A stretch of DNA of 64,000 nucleotides, taken from the NCBI RefSeq assembly GCF_021343995.1, contig NZ_JAJTTE010000020.1:52239-116238 (forward strand), in the 5' to 3' direction. The first letter of the stretch is position 1, and each line of letters begins with the position of its first letter. The stretch is from Pseudonocardia terrae (GTDB lineage Bacteria > Actinomycetota > Actinomycetes > Mycobacteriales > Pseudonocardiaceae). Shown piece after piece: positions 25,794 to 34,211 of this stretch. The position numbers and the translations under genes are program-made. The notes under the pieces were generated by a model that saw only the letters and a list, made by a program, of their open reading frames with translations, was not told where the DNA came from and did no database searches.

Positions 25794-27251
25794 TCAGCCG
25801 ACCCGCAGTCGTCCGGAAGGGTGATGCCGGCGTCCGGGGCCCCCGGTCACGGTGACCACCCCCTTCGACCCGTCGACCTCGACGTGACCGCCGGTCGTGA
25901 GGACCCCGGTCGCCTCCTCGGTGGCGACGACGCACGGGACGCCCAGCTCACGGCAGGTGACCGCGGCCGGTGACCACCATCGCCCAGCGTCGACAACGAG
26001 GGCCGAGACGGCCGGCAACAGCGGGTTCCAGGCGGACGTGCCGGTGGGCACGGCGAGAACGTCCCCCGGCGAGAGCGCGGCAACCTCGCTCGGCGACCGC
26101 AGGACGGTAACCGGACCGTTGCCCGCGCCGGGGGCGGCCGGCGCCCCCGACAGCAGTTCGCCGACGGCGAGGCGGGGCAGCCCGCCCTCCCGCGGCCAGC
26201 GGACCGCCGCCGGGATCTCGCCCACGACGGTGACGGGTGCGCGGAAGGTGCTGAGTGCCCGGTGGTCGTAGCCCCGAAGGGAGAGCCCGTCGGGCACGAC
26301 CCCACACGTCATCAGGGCGTCGAGCTCGTGCCGGGTGAGGTGGGGGAGATCCGCCCGGTGGATGTCGGTGCCCGGTCCGGGAAGCCCGTCGGCGATTCGG
26401 GCGAGGGCGATCCGCTGGGTCTGGGCGTACGCCGCGACCATTTCGGCGGCCCGATCACGCACGTCCAGCCAGACGTGTCCCCAGCCCGCGGGATCGGCGG
26501 GGACCGAGGCGATCCGGCGGCGACCCGCAGGCGCCGACGAGTCCGGGAGGTCCCGGAGCAGGTCGACGATCGCGAGCAGCTCGAGCGAGTTCCCGGCCCA
26601 GCTGCCCGCGGCCAACTCCCACGGGTTGGGACCGTGGTGTCCGTAGGAGACAACGACGGTCTCGATGGCCTGGTGCACACCGCGGACGGGACCGCTGCGG
26701 GACGCCGCGATCCGGTCGGCGAGCCCGCCCAGACCCTGGTCGAAGAGCGCCGCGACCTGACCGGCCGTCGCCGCCCGGCCGAGGGCCCACAGCACGTCCT
26801 CCACGTCGTCCCGGCTCGCGGTAGTCGTCCCGACGGCCGCGCCGGGACCGAGGGACTCGAGGGCGAGTTCGGCGAGGATCAGCAGGGTCAGCGCTTCCAC
26901 CCGGGCGTGGTCGTGCTGGAACGTCGCGGCCGGCTCGACCGAGTGGTCCGGGTCCGGGGCGAGTCCGGGATCGGCGACCCGGCGCTGCGCGTCCGGAGCC
27001 AGCTCGGCGACCCAGGGGGGCGGGTGGTCGGCGGCGCTCGACGGCGAAGGGTCGAGGACCCGCTCGTCGAGCCAGACGTGTCCTCCGACCCGCGCGAGTC
27101 CGCCGCCCGCGGGCAGGCCGATCCGCTCCAGGGCAGCGTCCAGGGCAGCATCCAGGTCGGCGGCCGGGCCCGCCGACAGCGAGAAGGCGGTCAACGGGCC
27201 CGTCAGATGGTCGCCGAGGAGCGTTCGTGAGTATCTGGGGCGCTCAGGCAC
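25794..27251 (-). CDS. PEP-utilising-enzyme mobile-domain protein lacking the phospho-His
   Basis: 485 residues. The N-terminal 350 are helical and unassigned. The C-terminal 130 resemble the swivelling phosphohistidine domain of PEP synthase/PPDK: LSPGDVLAVPTGTSAWNPLL and AAVTCRELGVPCVVATEEAT. In active enzymes this region has a TSHAA-type sequence with the phosphorylated His; here the equivalent reads GRWWSPAAVT, so the His is absent. No PEP-binding TIM-barrel domain or ATP-grasp domain is present. It may have a structural or regulatory role. The GTG at 27251 follows GGGGGGAG. Divergent from the acyl-CoA ligase. Confidence 0.6.
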   Translation of the reverse strand: MPERPRYSRTLLGDHLTGPLTAFSLSAGPAADLDAALDAALERIGLPAGGGLARVGGHVWLDERVLDPSPSSAADHPPPWVAELAPDAQRRVADPGLAPDPDHSVEPAATFQHDHARVEALTLLILAELALESLGPGAAVGTTTASRDDVEDVLWALGRAATAGQVAALFDQGLGGLADRIAASRSGPVRGVHQAIETVVVSYGHHGPNPWELAAGSWAGNSLELLAIVDLLRDLPDSSAPAGRRRIASVPADPAGWGHVWLDVRDRAAEMVAAYAQTQRIALARIADGLPGPGTDIHRADLPHLTRHELDALMTCGVVPDGLSLRGYDHRALSTFRAPVTVVGEIPAAVRWPREGGLPRLAVGELLSGAPAAPGAGNGPVTVLRSPSEVAALSPGDVLAVPTGTSAWNPLLPAVSALVVDAGRWWSPAAVTCRELGVPCVVATEEATGVLTTGGHVEVDGSKGVVTVTGGPGRRHHPSGRLRVG

Positions 27252-27294
27252 GTGTCGCTCCCCCCACCGGTCGATGTCGGGCGCAGTGTGCAGC

Positions 27295-27323
27295 GACTGT
27301 CATTTACAGTCAACTCAGACTGT
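27295..27323. promoter_or_regulatory. GACTGT/ACAGTC operator-like dyad
   Basis: GACTGT (27295-27300), five bases, then ACAGTC (27306-27311) forms a perfect dyad. A third GACTGT lies at 27318-27323. The site is in the 214-bp divergent region between the PEP-utiliser-like gene and the acyl-CoA ligase, a typical position for a TetR- or GntR-type operator. A minus-strand TTGACT lies at 27308-27313 and could serve as a -35. Confidence 0.4.
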
Positions 27324-27465
27324 TTCGCAATCAGTCCCGTGAACTGGGAAAACACTCCCGATATCGGTCGTTCGAGAGAGGTAGACACCCCGCACGGGCG
27401 ATGCCCGGGCAATCGGCCCGACAGAAGGATTCCCACCGTCGGCAGCCGTGTGCGAAGGAGAGCCC

Positions 27466-29010
27466 GTGTTCCCAGGAGTCCATGCGAAGACGCATCCGGA
27501 CAAGGCCGCGATCATCGAGGCCGAGACCGGTCGGGCCACCACCTATGCAGAGCTCGACGAGCGGTCGCTGCGGCTGGCGCGCGTGCTCGCCGACGCGGGC
27601 CTGCGGCGGGGTGACCATGTCGCGTTCCTGTCCGAGAACGCCCCTGAGGTGTTCGAGGTGTATTGGGCCGCGCTGCGTTCCGGCCTCTACGTCACGGGCA
27701 TCAACCATCACCTGGCTCCCGCCGAGGTCGCCTACATCGTCAACGACTGTGGGGCCCGCGCGCTGATCGTCGGCGCGTCCAAGGCGGAGCTTGCGACGGA
27801 CGTCGTCGCCGAGACGCCGAACGTGCAGCTGCGGCTCGCATTCGGCGGAGCCGTGCCGGGCCACGGCTCCTATGAGGACGCGCTGGCGGGCGTCACCGCC
27901 GAGCCGCTCGAGAGCCAGCCCCGCGGCGCGGACATGCTCTACTCCTCCGGCACCACGGGCCGTCCCAAGGGGATCAAGCCTGCTCTCCCGGACCGCCAGG
28001 TCGACGAGCCCGGAGACATGTTCACCGCCGTGTTCGGGAAGATTTACGGGTTCGGTGAGGACACCGTCTACTACTCCCCGGCTCCGACCTACCACGCCGC
28101 GCCGCTGCGCTTCGGAGGGATCGTGCAGGCGCTCGGCGGCACGCTGGTCATGGCGAAGAAGTTCGACGCCGTCGCGGCGCTGGAGGCCATCGCGCAGCAC
28201 CGGGTCACGCACAGCCAATGGGTTCCGACCATGTTCGTGCGGATGCTCAAGCTCCCCGAGGAGGTGCGCACCGCCTACGACGTCTCGTCGCTGCGGGTCG
28301 CCGTGCATGCCGCGGCGCCCTGCCCCGTCGACGTGAAGCAGCAGATGATCGACTGGTGGGGTCCGATCCTGCAGGAGTACTACTCCTCGACCGAGGGCAA
28401 CGGGATCACCCTGATCGACTCGGAGCAGTGGCTGCGCAAGCCTGGCTCGGTCGGGAAGGCGGGCCTGGGCGTCATCCACATCTGCGACGACGACGCGGGC
28501 GGCAAGGAGTTGCCGGTCGGCGAGGTCGGCACCGTCTACTTCGAGCGCGAAGCCGTGCCCTTTGAGTACCACAACGACCCCGAGAAGACGCGTGCCGGCC
28601 AGCACCCGGACCACGAGAACTGGTCGACCACCGGTGACGTCGGCTACCTCGATGACGAGGGCTACCTCTACCTGACCGACCGCAAGGCCTTCATGATCAT
28701 CTCCGGCGGGGTGAACATCTACCCGCAGGAGGTCGAGGACTGCCTCACCCTGCACCCCAAGGTCTACGACGTGGCCGTGATCGGCATCCCGGACCCCGAG
28801 ATGGGCGAGCAGGTCAAGGCGGTGGTGCAGCCCGCCCACGGCGTCGTCATCGGCCCCGAGCTGGAGGCGGAGCTGCTGGAGTTCGTCCGCGAGCGGATCG
28901 CGCGCTACAAGGCGCCGCGCAGCATCGACTTCACGGACACGCTGCCGCGCAGTGCCACCGGCAAGCTGGTGAAGCACCAGATCAAGGAGCGTTACACCGC
29001 GAAGGTCTGA
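27466..29010 (+). CDS. Acyl-CoA ligase (FadD-type, ANL family)
   Basis: 514-residue ANL-superfamily ligase that activates a carboxylic acid to its CoA thioester through an acyl-adenylate. The AMP-binding motif reads LYSSGTTGRPKGI (about 157-169). Further motifs are YYSSTEGNGI, the STTGDVGYLDDEGYLYLTDR hinge region and the C-terminal catalytic Lys in PRSATGKLVKHQ. The GTG at 27466 is preceded by AAGGAGAG (27455-27462). With the SCP2 and dehydrogenase genes downstream it suggests activation of a sterol- or terpenoid-type acid; the substrate is not readable. Confidence 0.9.
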   Translation: MFPGVHAKTHPDKAAIIEAETGRATTYAELDERSLRLARVLADAGLRRGDHVAFLSENAPEVFEVYWAALRSGLYVTGINHHLAPAEVAYIVNDCGARALIVGASKAELATDVVAETPNVQLRLAFGGAVPGHGSYEDALAGVTAEPLESQPRGADMLYSSGTTGRPKGIKPALPDRQVDEPGDMFTAVFGKIYGFGEDTVYYSPAPTYHAAPLRFGGIVQALGGTLVMAKKFDAVAALEAIAQHRVTHSQWVPTMFVRMLKLPEEVRTAYDVSSLRVAVHAAAPCPVDVKQQMIDWWGPILQEYYSSTEGNGITLIDSEQWLRKPGSVGKAGLGVIHICDDDAGGKELPVGEVGTVYFEREAVPFEYHNDPEKTRAGQHPDHENWSTTGDVGYLDDEGYLYLTDRKAFMIISGGVNIYPQEVEDCLTLHPKVYDVAVIGIPDPEMGEQVKAVVQPAHGVVIGPELEAELLEFVRERIARYKAPRSIDFTDTLPRSATGKLVKHQIKERYTAKV

Positions 29011-29024
29011 TCACCACCGCCATC

Positions 29025-29058
29025 AGGGCCCCGGACGCGGATACGCGCTCGGGGCCCT
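29025..29058 (+). terminator. Rho-independent-type hairpin after acyl-CoA ligase
   Basis: AGGGCCCCG (29025-29033) pairs with CGGGGCCCT (29050-29058). The 16-base loop contains a further GCG-GATA-CGC pairing. It lies 15 bases after the stop codon, with no long T tract, as is common in actinomycetes. Confidence 0.75.
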
Positions 29059-29235
29059 TCGCACGTCCCTCCACAGTGGCTGGTGAGTGCCCCGATGGGG
29101 ATGGCCGATGGAGGCACGGATCCACCACCGGCGGGCGATGTGGCGGGGGCCTCGTCCCGGCGACCATTCGTCACGTTGCTGATACGCACGGTGACAGTCG
29201 GTCCGCCGCCGTGCCGAATCCCCGAGGAGAACCAG

Positions 29236-29640
29236 ATGGGCTACTTCGCCGACGCCAACGAGGTCGACAAGTACATCGGTGGCGTGTTCCGCGCCGCAGC
29301 GGAGCACCCCGAGTCGGGCCCGAAGTTCCGCTCCGCCGGCATCAACCTGCGGGTCCTGTACACCGACCCTGACGTGGAGATGTGGGTCCTCATGCGCGAG
29401 CCCGCCATGGAGGTCACCACCGGCCCGTCGGACGAGACCGCCGACATCACGCTGATGATGCGCAGCGACACCGGCGACAAGTACTGGCGCGGGGAGTACA
29501 ACCTGGCCGTCGGTCTGGCCAAGGGCGAGGTCAAGGCCAAGGGCCCGGTGAACAAGATCCTGAAGCTGGTCCCGCTGACCAAGCCGCTGTTCCCGATGTA
29601 CCGCGACCTGGTGGCCGACAAGGACGCGGCCCAGGCCTGA
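29236..29640 (+). CDS. SCP2 sterol-carrier-domain protein
   Basis: 134 residues covering a single SCP2-type lipid-binding domain (SAGINLRVLYTDPDVEMWVL, then TLMMRSDTGDKYWRGEYNLA, then KGPVNKILKLVPL). Such proteins bind acyl-CoA, sterols or fatty acids and are common in sterol-degradation regions. The ATG at 29236 has GAGGAG seven bases upstream. It is 28 bases before the alcohol dehydrogenase gene, probably co-transcribed with it. Confidence 0.82.
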   Translation: MGYFADANEVDKYIGGVFRAAAEHPESGPKFRSAGINLRVLYTDPDVEMWVLMREPAMEVTTGPSDETADITLMMRSDTGDKYWRGEYNLAVGLAKGEVKAKGPVNKILKLVPLTKPLFPMYRDLVADKDAAQA

Positions 29641-29668
29641 TTCGGCTGCGCGAGAAGGAGACACCCCC

Positions 29669-30724
29669 ATGGCGACGATGAAGGCTGTCGTCCTCCGCAA
29701 GCCCTTCGAGGTGGTGGTCGACGAGGTCGAGCGCCCCACGATCACCGATCCCGCCGATGTGCTGCTGCGGGTGGACCTCACCGCGATCTGCGGCACCGAC
29801 CTGCACCCTTACGACGGGCGGATCGAGCTCGAGGAGGACGTCGTCCTCGGCCACGAGTTCGTCGGCACCGTCGTCGAGGTCGGCAGCGCGGTCAACCTGG
29901 TGAGCGAGGGCGACCGCGCGGTCGCCTCCTGCGTCGTCAGCTGCGGACACTGCCGCAACTGCAACCGCGGGCGTCCCGGACAGTGCGCCGGCACCCGAAT
30001 CTTCGGTCTCGGCCTCACCTTCGGCAGCCTCTCCGGCGGCCAGGCCGAGTACGTGGTCGTGCCGAATGCGGACCTGACGCTGCGTAAGCTGACCGACGAG
30101 GGCGCGGGCAACGACGAGGACAAGCTCTTCGTCGGCGACATCATGGCCACCGGGTACGAGGCTGTGCGCAAGGTGATCCGCCCCGGTGACAGTGTCGCCG
30201 TGGTCGGTGCCGGGCCGGTCGGTCTCTGCGCGGCCATGTCGGCGAACGTGCTCGGTGCCAGCCGGGTCATGGTCGTGGACAAGGTCGCCGCGCGACTCAA
30301 GGAAGCCGAGGCGATCGGCGCGGTCGGCATCGACGCGTCGGTGACCGACCCGACCGAGGCGGTCCAGGACCTCACCGACTGGCGGGGGGCCGATGTCGTG
30401 ATCGACGCCGTCGGTCATCCGTCGGCGCTGCTCTCGGCATGCGCGCTCGTTGCGTCGGGTGGGTCCATCTCGATCCCGGGCGTGTACCTGGAGGACTCCA
30501 TCGACATCCCGTTCGGGGACCTGTACCTCAAGGGCGTGTCGATTCACCAGGGCGTCGCGAACATCATCAACTACATGGACGAGACGCTGGCGCTGATCGC
30601 CGCGGGCAAGCTGGATCCGAGCCGGTTCATCTCGCATCGCATGCCGATGTCGGAGGCCACCGAGGCCTACCGGATGTTCGCCGAGCGCGAGGCGACCAAG
30701 ATCGTCCTGGACCCGACCCGATGA
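29669..30724 (+). CDS. Zinc-dependent medium-chain alcohol dehydrogenase
   Basis: 351 residues. Catalytic-zinc region CGTDLHPYDG and GHEFVGTVVEVG. Structural-zinc loop with four Cys (CGHCRNCNRGRPGQC). NAD(P)-binding VVGAGPVGLCAAM. It oxidises an alcohol to an aldehyde or ketone; the next gene, overlapping by four bases, is an aldehyde dehydrogenase, so the pair probably converts an alcohol to an acid. Confidence 0.9.
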   Translation: MATMKAVVLRKPFEVVVDEVERPTITDPADVLLRVDLTAICGTDLHPYDGRIELEEDVVLGHEFVGTVVEVGSAVNLVSEGDRAVASCVVSCGHCRNCNRGRPGQCAGTRIFGLGLTFGSLSGGQAEYVVVPNADLTLRKLTDEGAGNDEDKLFVGDIMATGYEAVRKVIRPGDSVAVVGAGPVGLCAAMSANVLGASRVMVVDKVAARLKEAEAIGAVGIDASVTDPTEAVQDLTDWRGADVVIDAVGHPSALLSACALVASGGSISIPGVYLEDSIDIPFGDLYLKGVSIHQGVANIINYMDETLALIAAGKLDPSRFISHRMPMSEATEAYRMFAEREATKIVLDPTR

Positions 30725-32241
30725 CCGCGACGACGGTGCGGCACTTCCCGATGCTCGTCGGCGGGGAGGCGGTGGACTCCGAGCAGCTGCTGGAGATCCG
30801 CGACCCGCAGAACGGCGAGCTGATGGCCACCGCGGCCGCGGGCGGGGCGAAGGAGATCGACGCGGCGGTCGAGGCCGCCAAGTCCTCCTTCGCCTCCGGT
30901 GAGTGGTCCAGGGCGACCCCGACACACCGTGCCCAGGTGCTCCATGCAGTCGCCGACAAGCTGGGCGAGCGGCTGGACGAGCTCGTCGAGCTGGAGATCA
31001 TGGCGAACGGCGCCACGATTCGGCAGGCGACCGGCTTCCACGTCGGCTACGCCGCGCCGCACCTGGCGTTCTTCGCCGATCTCGCCGCGAAGTACGAGTT
31101 CGAGACGCCCATGCCGCGCGCCACCTTCCCCGTACTCGGGCAGAGCACGCTGCGGCGTGAGCCGATCGGAGTCTGCGGCGCGATCGCGCCGTGGAACTTC
31201 CCGCTGCTGCTGGCACTGTGGAAGTTCGCGCCCGCACTGGCCGTGGGGAACTCGGTGGTCGTGAAGCCGGACGAGAAGACCCCGCTGACCACGTTGGAGT
31301 TCGGCCGTATCGCCGAGGAGTGCGGTCTGCCGAAGGGCGTGTTCAATGTCGTCCCCGGCCCCGGGCCCGAGGCGGGCGCCCGCCTGGCCTCCCACCCGGA
31401 CGTCGGCAAGATCGGGTTCACCGGCTCGACGGACATCGGGCGCGAGGTGATGCGGCTGGCGTCCGGCACGGTGAAGTCGGTGACGCTGGAGCTCGGCGGC
31501 AAGTCGCCGGCCCTCGTCCTGGAGGACGCCGACATCGACCTCGCGGTCGACGGCGTGCTGTACGGCTGCATGCTGTACTCGGGCCAGATCTGCGAGTCGA
31601 TGACCCGCCTGCTGCTGCCCGACTCCATCCACGACGAGTTCGTGGAGCGCCTCGTGGCGCGGGCAAGCACGATCCAGCTCGGCGACACCCGGGACTGGGA
31701 GACCGACATGGGGCCGGTGGTCTCGGCCAAGCAGCACGAGCGGATCCTCGGCTACATCGCCTCCGGCAAGGAGGAGGGCGCCACGGTGGCCCTCGGCGGC
31801 GGCGTGCCGAAGGGCGAGCAGTTCGAGCGTGGGCACTGGATCGAGCCGACCATCTTCACCGGCGTGCGCAACGACATGCGCATCGCCCGTGAGGAGATCT
31901 TCGGCCCGGTGCTGTCGGTCATCCGCTACGGCAGCGAGCGCGAGGGCATCGAGCTCGCGAACGACACCCCGTACGGCCTCGCGTCGTCGGTGTGGAGCAG
32001 CGACAACTCCCACGCCCTCGAGGTGGCGGACAAGATCCAGGCCGGCTCGGTGTGGATCAACGACGCGCACCAGATCAACTGCGAGGTGCCGTTCGGTGGC
32101 TACAAGCAATCGGGCGTGGGCCGTGAGCTCGGCCCGCACGCCCTCGACCCGTACACCGAGGTGAAGAACGTCCACCTCGACCTGTCCGGTCGACGCGACG
32201 CACGGCCGTACGACGTCCTGCTCAGCCACGCGGACGACTAG
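30721..32241 (+). CDS. Aldehyde dehydrogenase
   Basis: 506-residue NAD(P)-dependent ALDH. NAD-binding GFTGSTDIGREV, general-base Glu in LELGGKSPALVLEDADID, catalytic Cys in YSGQICESMTRLL, and a C-terminal GGYKQSGVGRELG. The ATG at 30721 overlaps the alcohol dehydrogenase stop (ATGA). Together with the CoA ligase it suggests alcohol to aldehyde to acid to acyl-CoA flow. Confidence 0.92.
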   Translation: MTATTVRHFPMLVGGEAVDSEQLLEIRDPQNGELMATAAAGGAKEIDAAVEAAKSSFASGEWSRATPTHRAQVLHAVADKLGERLDELVELEIMANGATIRQATGFHVGYAAPHLAFFADLAAKYEFETPMPRATFPVLGQSTLRREPIGVCGAIAPWNFPLLLALWKFAPALAVGNSVVVKPDEKTPLTTLEFGRIAEECGLPKGVFNVVPGPGPEAGARLASHPDVGKIGFTGSTDIGREVMRLASGTVKSVTLELGGKSPALVLEDADIDLAVDGVLYGCMLYSGQICESMTRLLLPDSIHDEFVERLVARASTIQLGDTRDWETDMGPVVSAKQHERILGYIASGKEEGATVALGGGVPKGEQFERGHWIEPTIFTGVRNDMRIAREEIFGPVLSVIRYGSEREGIELANDTPYGLASSVWSSDNSHALEVADKIQAGSVWINDAHQINCEVPFGGYKQSGVGRELGPHALDPYTEVKNVHLDLSGRRDARPYDVLLSHADD

Positions 32242-32258
32242 GCACGTGAGCGCGACGG

Positions 32259-32307
32259 CCGCGGAGGCCGGGCTGTGGGGCATCACGTCGCAGCCCGGCC
32301 TCCGCGG
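32259..32307. terminator. 17-bp perfect hairpin after aldehyde dehydrogenase
   Basis: CCGCGGAGGCCGGGCTG (32259-32275) pairs exactly with 32291-32307 around a 15-base loop. It starts 17 bases after the ALDH stop and ends 21 bases before the next start, so it should separate or attenuate the next gene. Confidence 0.8.
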
Positions 32308-32328
32308 TGCGTGCGGCAGGAGCGTTCC

Positions 32329-33024
32329 ATGACCACGGCGATCGACCATCGTCTCCTGGAGATTCTCCGGCGGGCCGCAGACGGCGTCCCGCCCGAGGGC
32401 TCGCCGGGTGGGATCGAAGTGCTGTCCCGTCCGCTCGGTGGACCGTCTGCAGTGCTCGTCCTCGACGGTCGTGGCATCGTCGCGGCGGACGTCGCGCCGT
32501 CCTGGGTCCTCGACCACTTCCCGCCGGGCTTCGACGGACCGGACGAACACCACCCGATGCTGTCGCCGACCTTCCTGGCGGCGCTCGGACGGCGCCTGGG
32601 TGCCCCCTCGGCGGGTGTGGACGTGCTCTTCGGCGTCCCGGGGACGGCGGCAGGCACCGCCGGGCGGTTCGTCGAGATCGGCGACCACCCACTGGCTTGG
32701 TCGGACCATCGCACCGACGTGCGCACGTTCCGGTACCTCGGCCAGGAGAGCGCGACCATCTCGGTCGGGCGGGGGCCCGCCGGGCGCTGGGACGTCTGGA
32801 TCGACCCCGCGGGACACCCGCCGTGCAGACCGGGACGGACGTGCGAACTGCTCGACGCGATCAAGGTCCTCGTCCCCCCGCGATCCCCGGTCTTCACGAC
32901 CGTGCCCGCGTGCTCGGCCGCCGCGCTCGCCCTCGTCGTGGGGGTGGGGTTCCGTCCCCTCGGTGCGGAGGTGCTGTTCCCCGAGCCCGAGGGCCCCGAC
33001 GAACCCGATGACGAGGAGGCCTGA
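32329..33024 (+). CDS. Hypothetical protein
   Basis: 231 residues, no family recognised. It has alternating alpha/beta segments (PSAVLVLDGRGIVAADVAPS; TISVGRGPAGRWDVWIDPAG), a CRPGRTCELL pair of cysteines and an acidic C-terminal tail (PEGPDEPDDEEA). The ATG at 32329 has CAGGAG six bases upstream; the frame runs further upstream through the terminator and is rejected there. The stop is immediately followed by the GTG of the next gene, so the two are probably coupled. Confidence 0.55.
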   Translation: MTTAIDHRLLEILRRAADGVPPEGSPGGIEVLSRPLGGPSAVLVLDGRGIVAADVAPSWVLDHFPPGFDGPDEHHPMLSPTFLAALGRRLGAPSAGVDVLFGVPGTAAGTAGRFVEIGDHPLAWSDHRTDVRTFRYLGQESATISVGRGPAGRWDVWIDPAGHPPCRPGRTCELLDAIKVLVPPRSPVFTTVPACSAAALALVVGVGFRPLGAEVLFPEPEGPDEPDDEEA

Positions 33025-34068
33025 GTGAGGCTCGGCTACCACCTGGGCTACTGGTCCGCCGGCCCGCCTGCGGGCGCAGCCGATACCGTTCGTGAGCTCG
33101 AGGATCTGGGCTACGACTCGGTGTGGACCGCCGAGGCCTACGGCTCCGATGCGTTCACCCCGCTCGCCTGGTGGGGCGCCGCGACCAGCCGGATCACCCT
33201 CGGCACCAACCTCGTCCAGCTCTCGGCCCGCACCCCGGCTGCGACCGCGATGGCGGCCATGACACTGGACCACCTGTCCGATGGGCGGATGGCGCTGGGG
33301 CTCGGTGTGTCGGGGCCCCAGGTCGTCGAGGGTTGGTACGGCACCCCGTACCCGCGTCCCCTGGCCCGGACGCGCGAGTACGTCGAGATCATCCGGCGGA
33401 TCGTGGCTCGGGAGGAGCCCGTCGAGTTCGACGGGCAGTTCCACCAGCTTCCCGTCGCGGGCGGAACAGGTCTGGGCAAACCTCTCCGGTCGACGCTGCA
33501 CCCGCGGCGCCCGGACATCCCCATCCTGCTGGGTGCGGAGGGTCCCAAGAACGTCGCCCTCGCCGCCGAGATCGCAGACGGTTGGCTGCCATTGTTCTTC
33601 TCCCCGAAGGCCGACTCGTTCTACCGGGACGCGTTGGCAGAGGGTTTCGGCCGTCCGGGCGCCCGGCGCAGCGCCGCCGACTTCCAAGTCGCCGCGTCGG
33701 TGCCGATGATCGTCGACGACGACCTGGAGAAGGCCGCGGACCGGGTCCGGCCACTTCTCGCCCTCTACATCGGTGGAATGGGCGCCCAGGGGACGAACTT
33801 CCATCTCGACGTCTTCGCGCGAATGGGGTGGGAGGGCGCGTGCGCAGACGTTCAGGAGCACTTCCTGGCCGGGCGCAAGCGCGAGGCCATCGCCGCAGTC
33901 CCACTCGAGCTGGTCACCGACGTGGCGCTGATCGGTCCGCCGGGCAGGCTGCGCGAGGAGGTGGCTCGCTGGTCGGAGACGGCTGTGACGAGCCTGCTGG
34001 TGCAGTCGGTGCCGTTCGGCGGCGACGATCTCGCCGGCCTGCGGGCGATCGCGGGGGCACTCCGCTGA
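33025..34068 (+). CDS. LLM-class F420-dependent oxidoreductase
   Basis: 347-residue TIM-barrel oxidoreductase of the luciferase-like (LLM) class. Typical segments are ELEDLGYDSVWTAEAYGSDA, RITLGTNLVQLSARTPAATA, DHLSDGRMALGLGVSGPQVV and a C-terminal KREAIAAVPLELVTDVALIG. F420-dependent members reduce or oxidise sterol- and xenobiotic-type substrates in actinomycetes. F420 rather than FMN use is inferred from similarity. The GTG follows the previous stop directly. Confidence 0.85.
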   Translation: MRLGYHLGYWSAGPPAGAADTVRELEDLGYDSVWTAEAYGSDAFTPLAWWGAATSRITLGTNLVQLSARTPAATAMAAMTLDHLSDGRMALGLGVSGPQVVEGWYGTPYPRPLARTREYVEIIRRIVAREEPVEFDGQFHQLPVAGGTGLGKPLRSTLHPRRPDIPILLGAEGPKNVALAAEIADGWLPLFFSPKADSFYRDALAEGFGRPGARRSAADFQVAASVPMIVDDDLEKAADRVRPLLALYIGGMGAQGTNFHLDVFARMGWEGACADVQEHFLAGRKREAIAAVPLELVTDVALIGPPGRLREEVARWSETAVTSLLVQSVPFGGDDLAGLRAIAGALR

Positions 34069-34077
34069 GCTGTCCCG

Positions 34078-34113
34078 GGGCGTCCCTCCCCCTTTGGAGA
34101 GACGGGGACGCCC
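34078..34113 (+). terminator. Hairpin terminator after F420 oxidoreductase
   Basis: GGGCGTCCC (34078-34086) pairs perfectly with GGGACGCCC (34105-34113), nine bases after the stop. Confidence 0.75.
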
Positions 34114-34211
34114 TCCGCGAGGGATGTAGGAAGCTCTCGCATTCCGCACACTAATGACAACGGTGCGTAACCCATCCCGAACCGGCGACGTACCAAGACC
34201 AGGAGGCTCCT

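Noticed and set aside
30667..34149. 1160-codon minus-strand frame opposite the ALDH-F420 oxidoreductase genes
   Set aside because: Antisense shadow crossing several real plus-strand genes and two terminators; no domain content.
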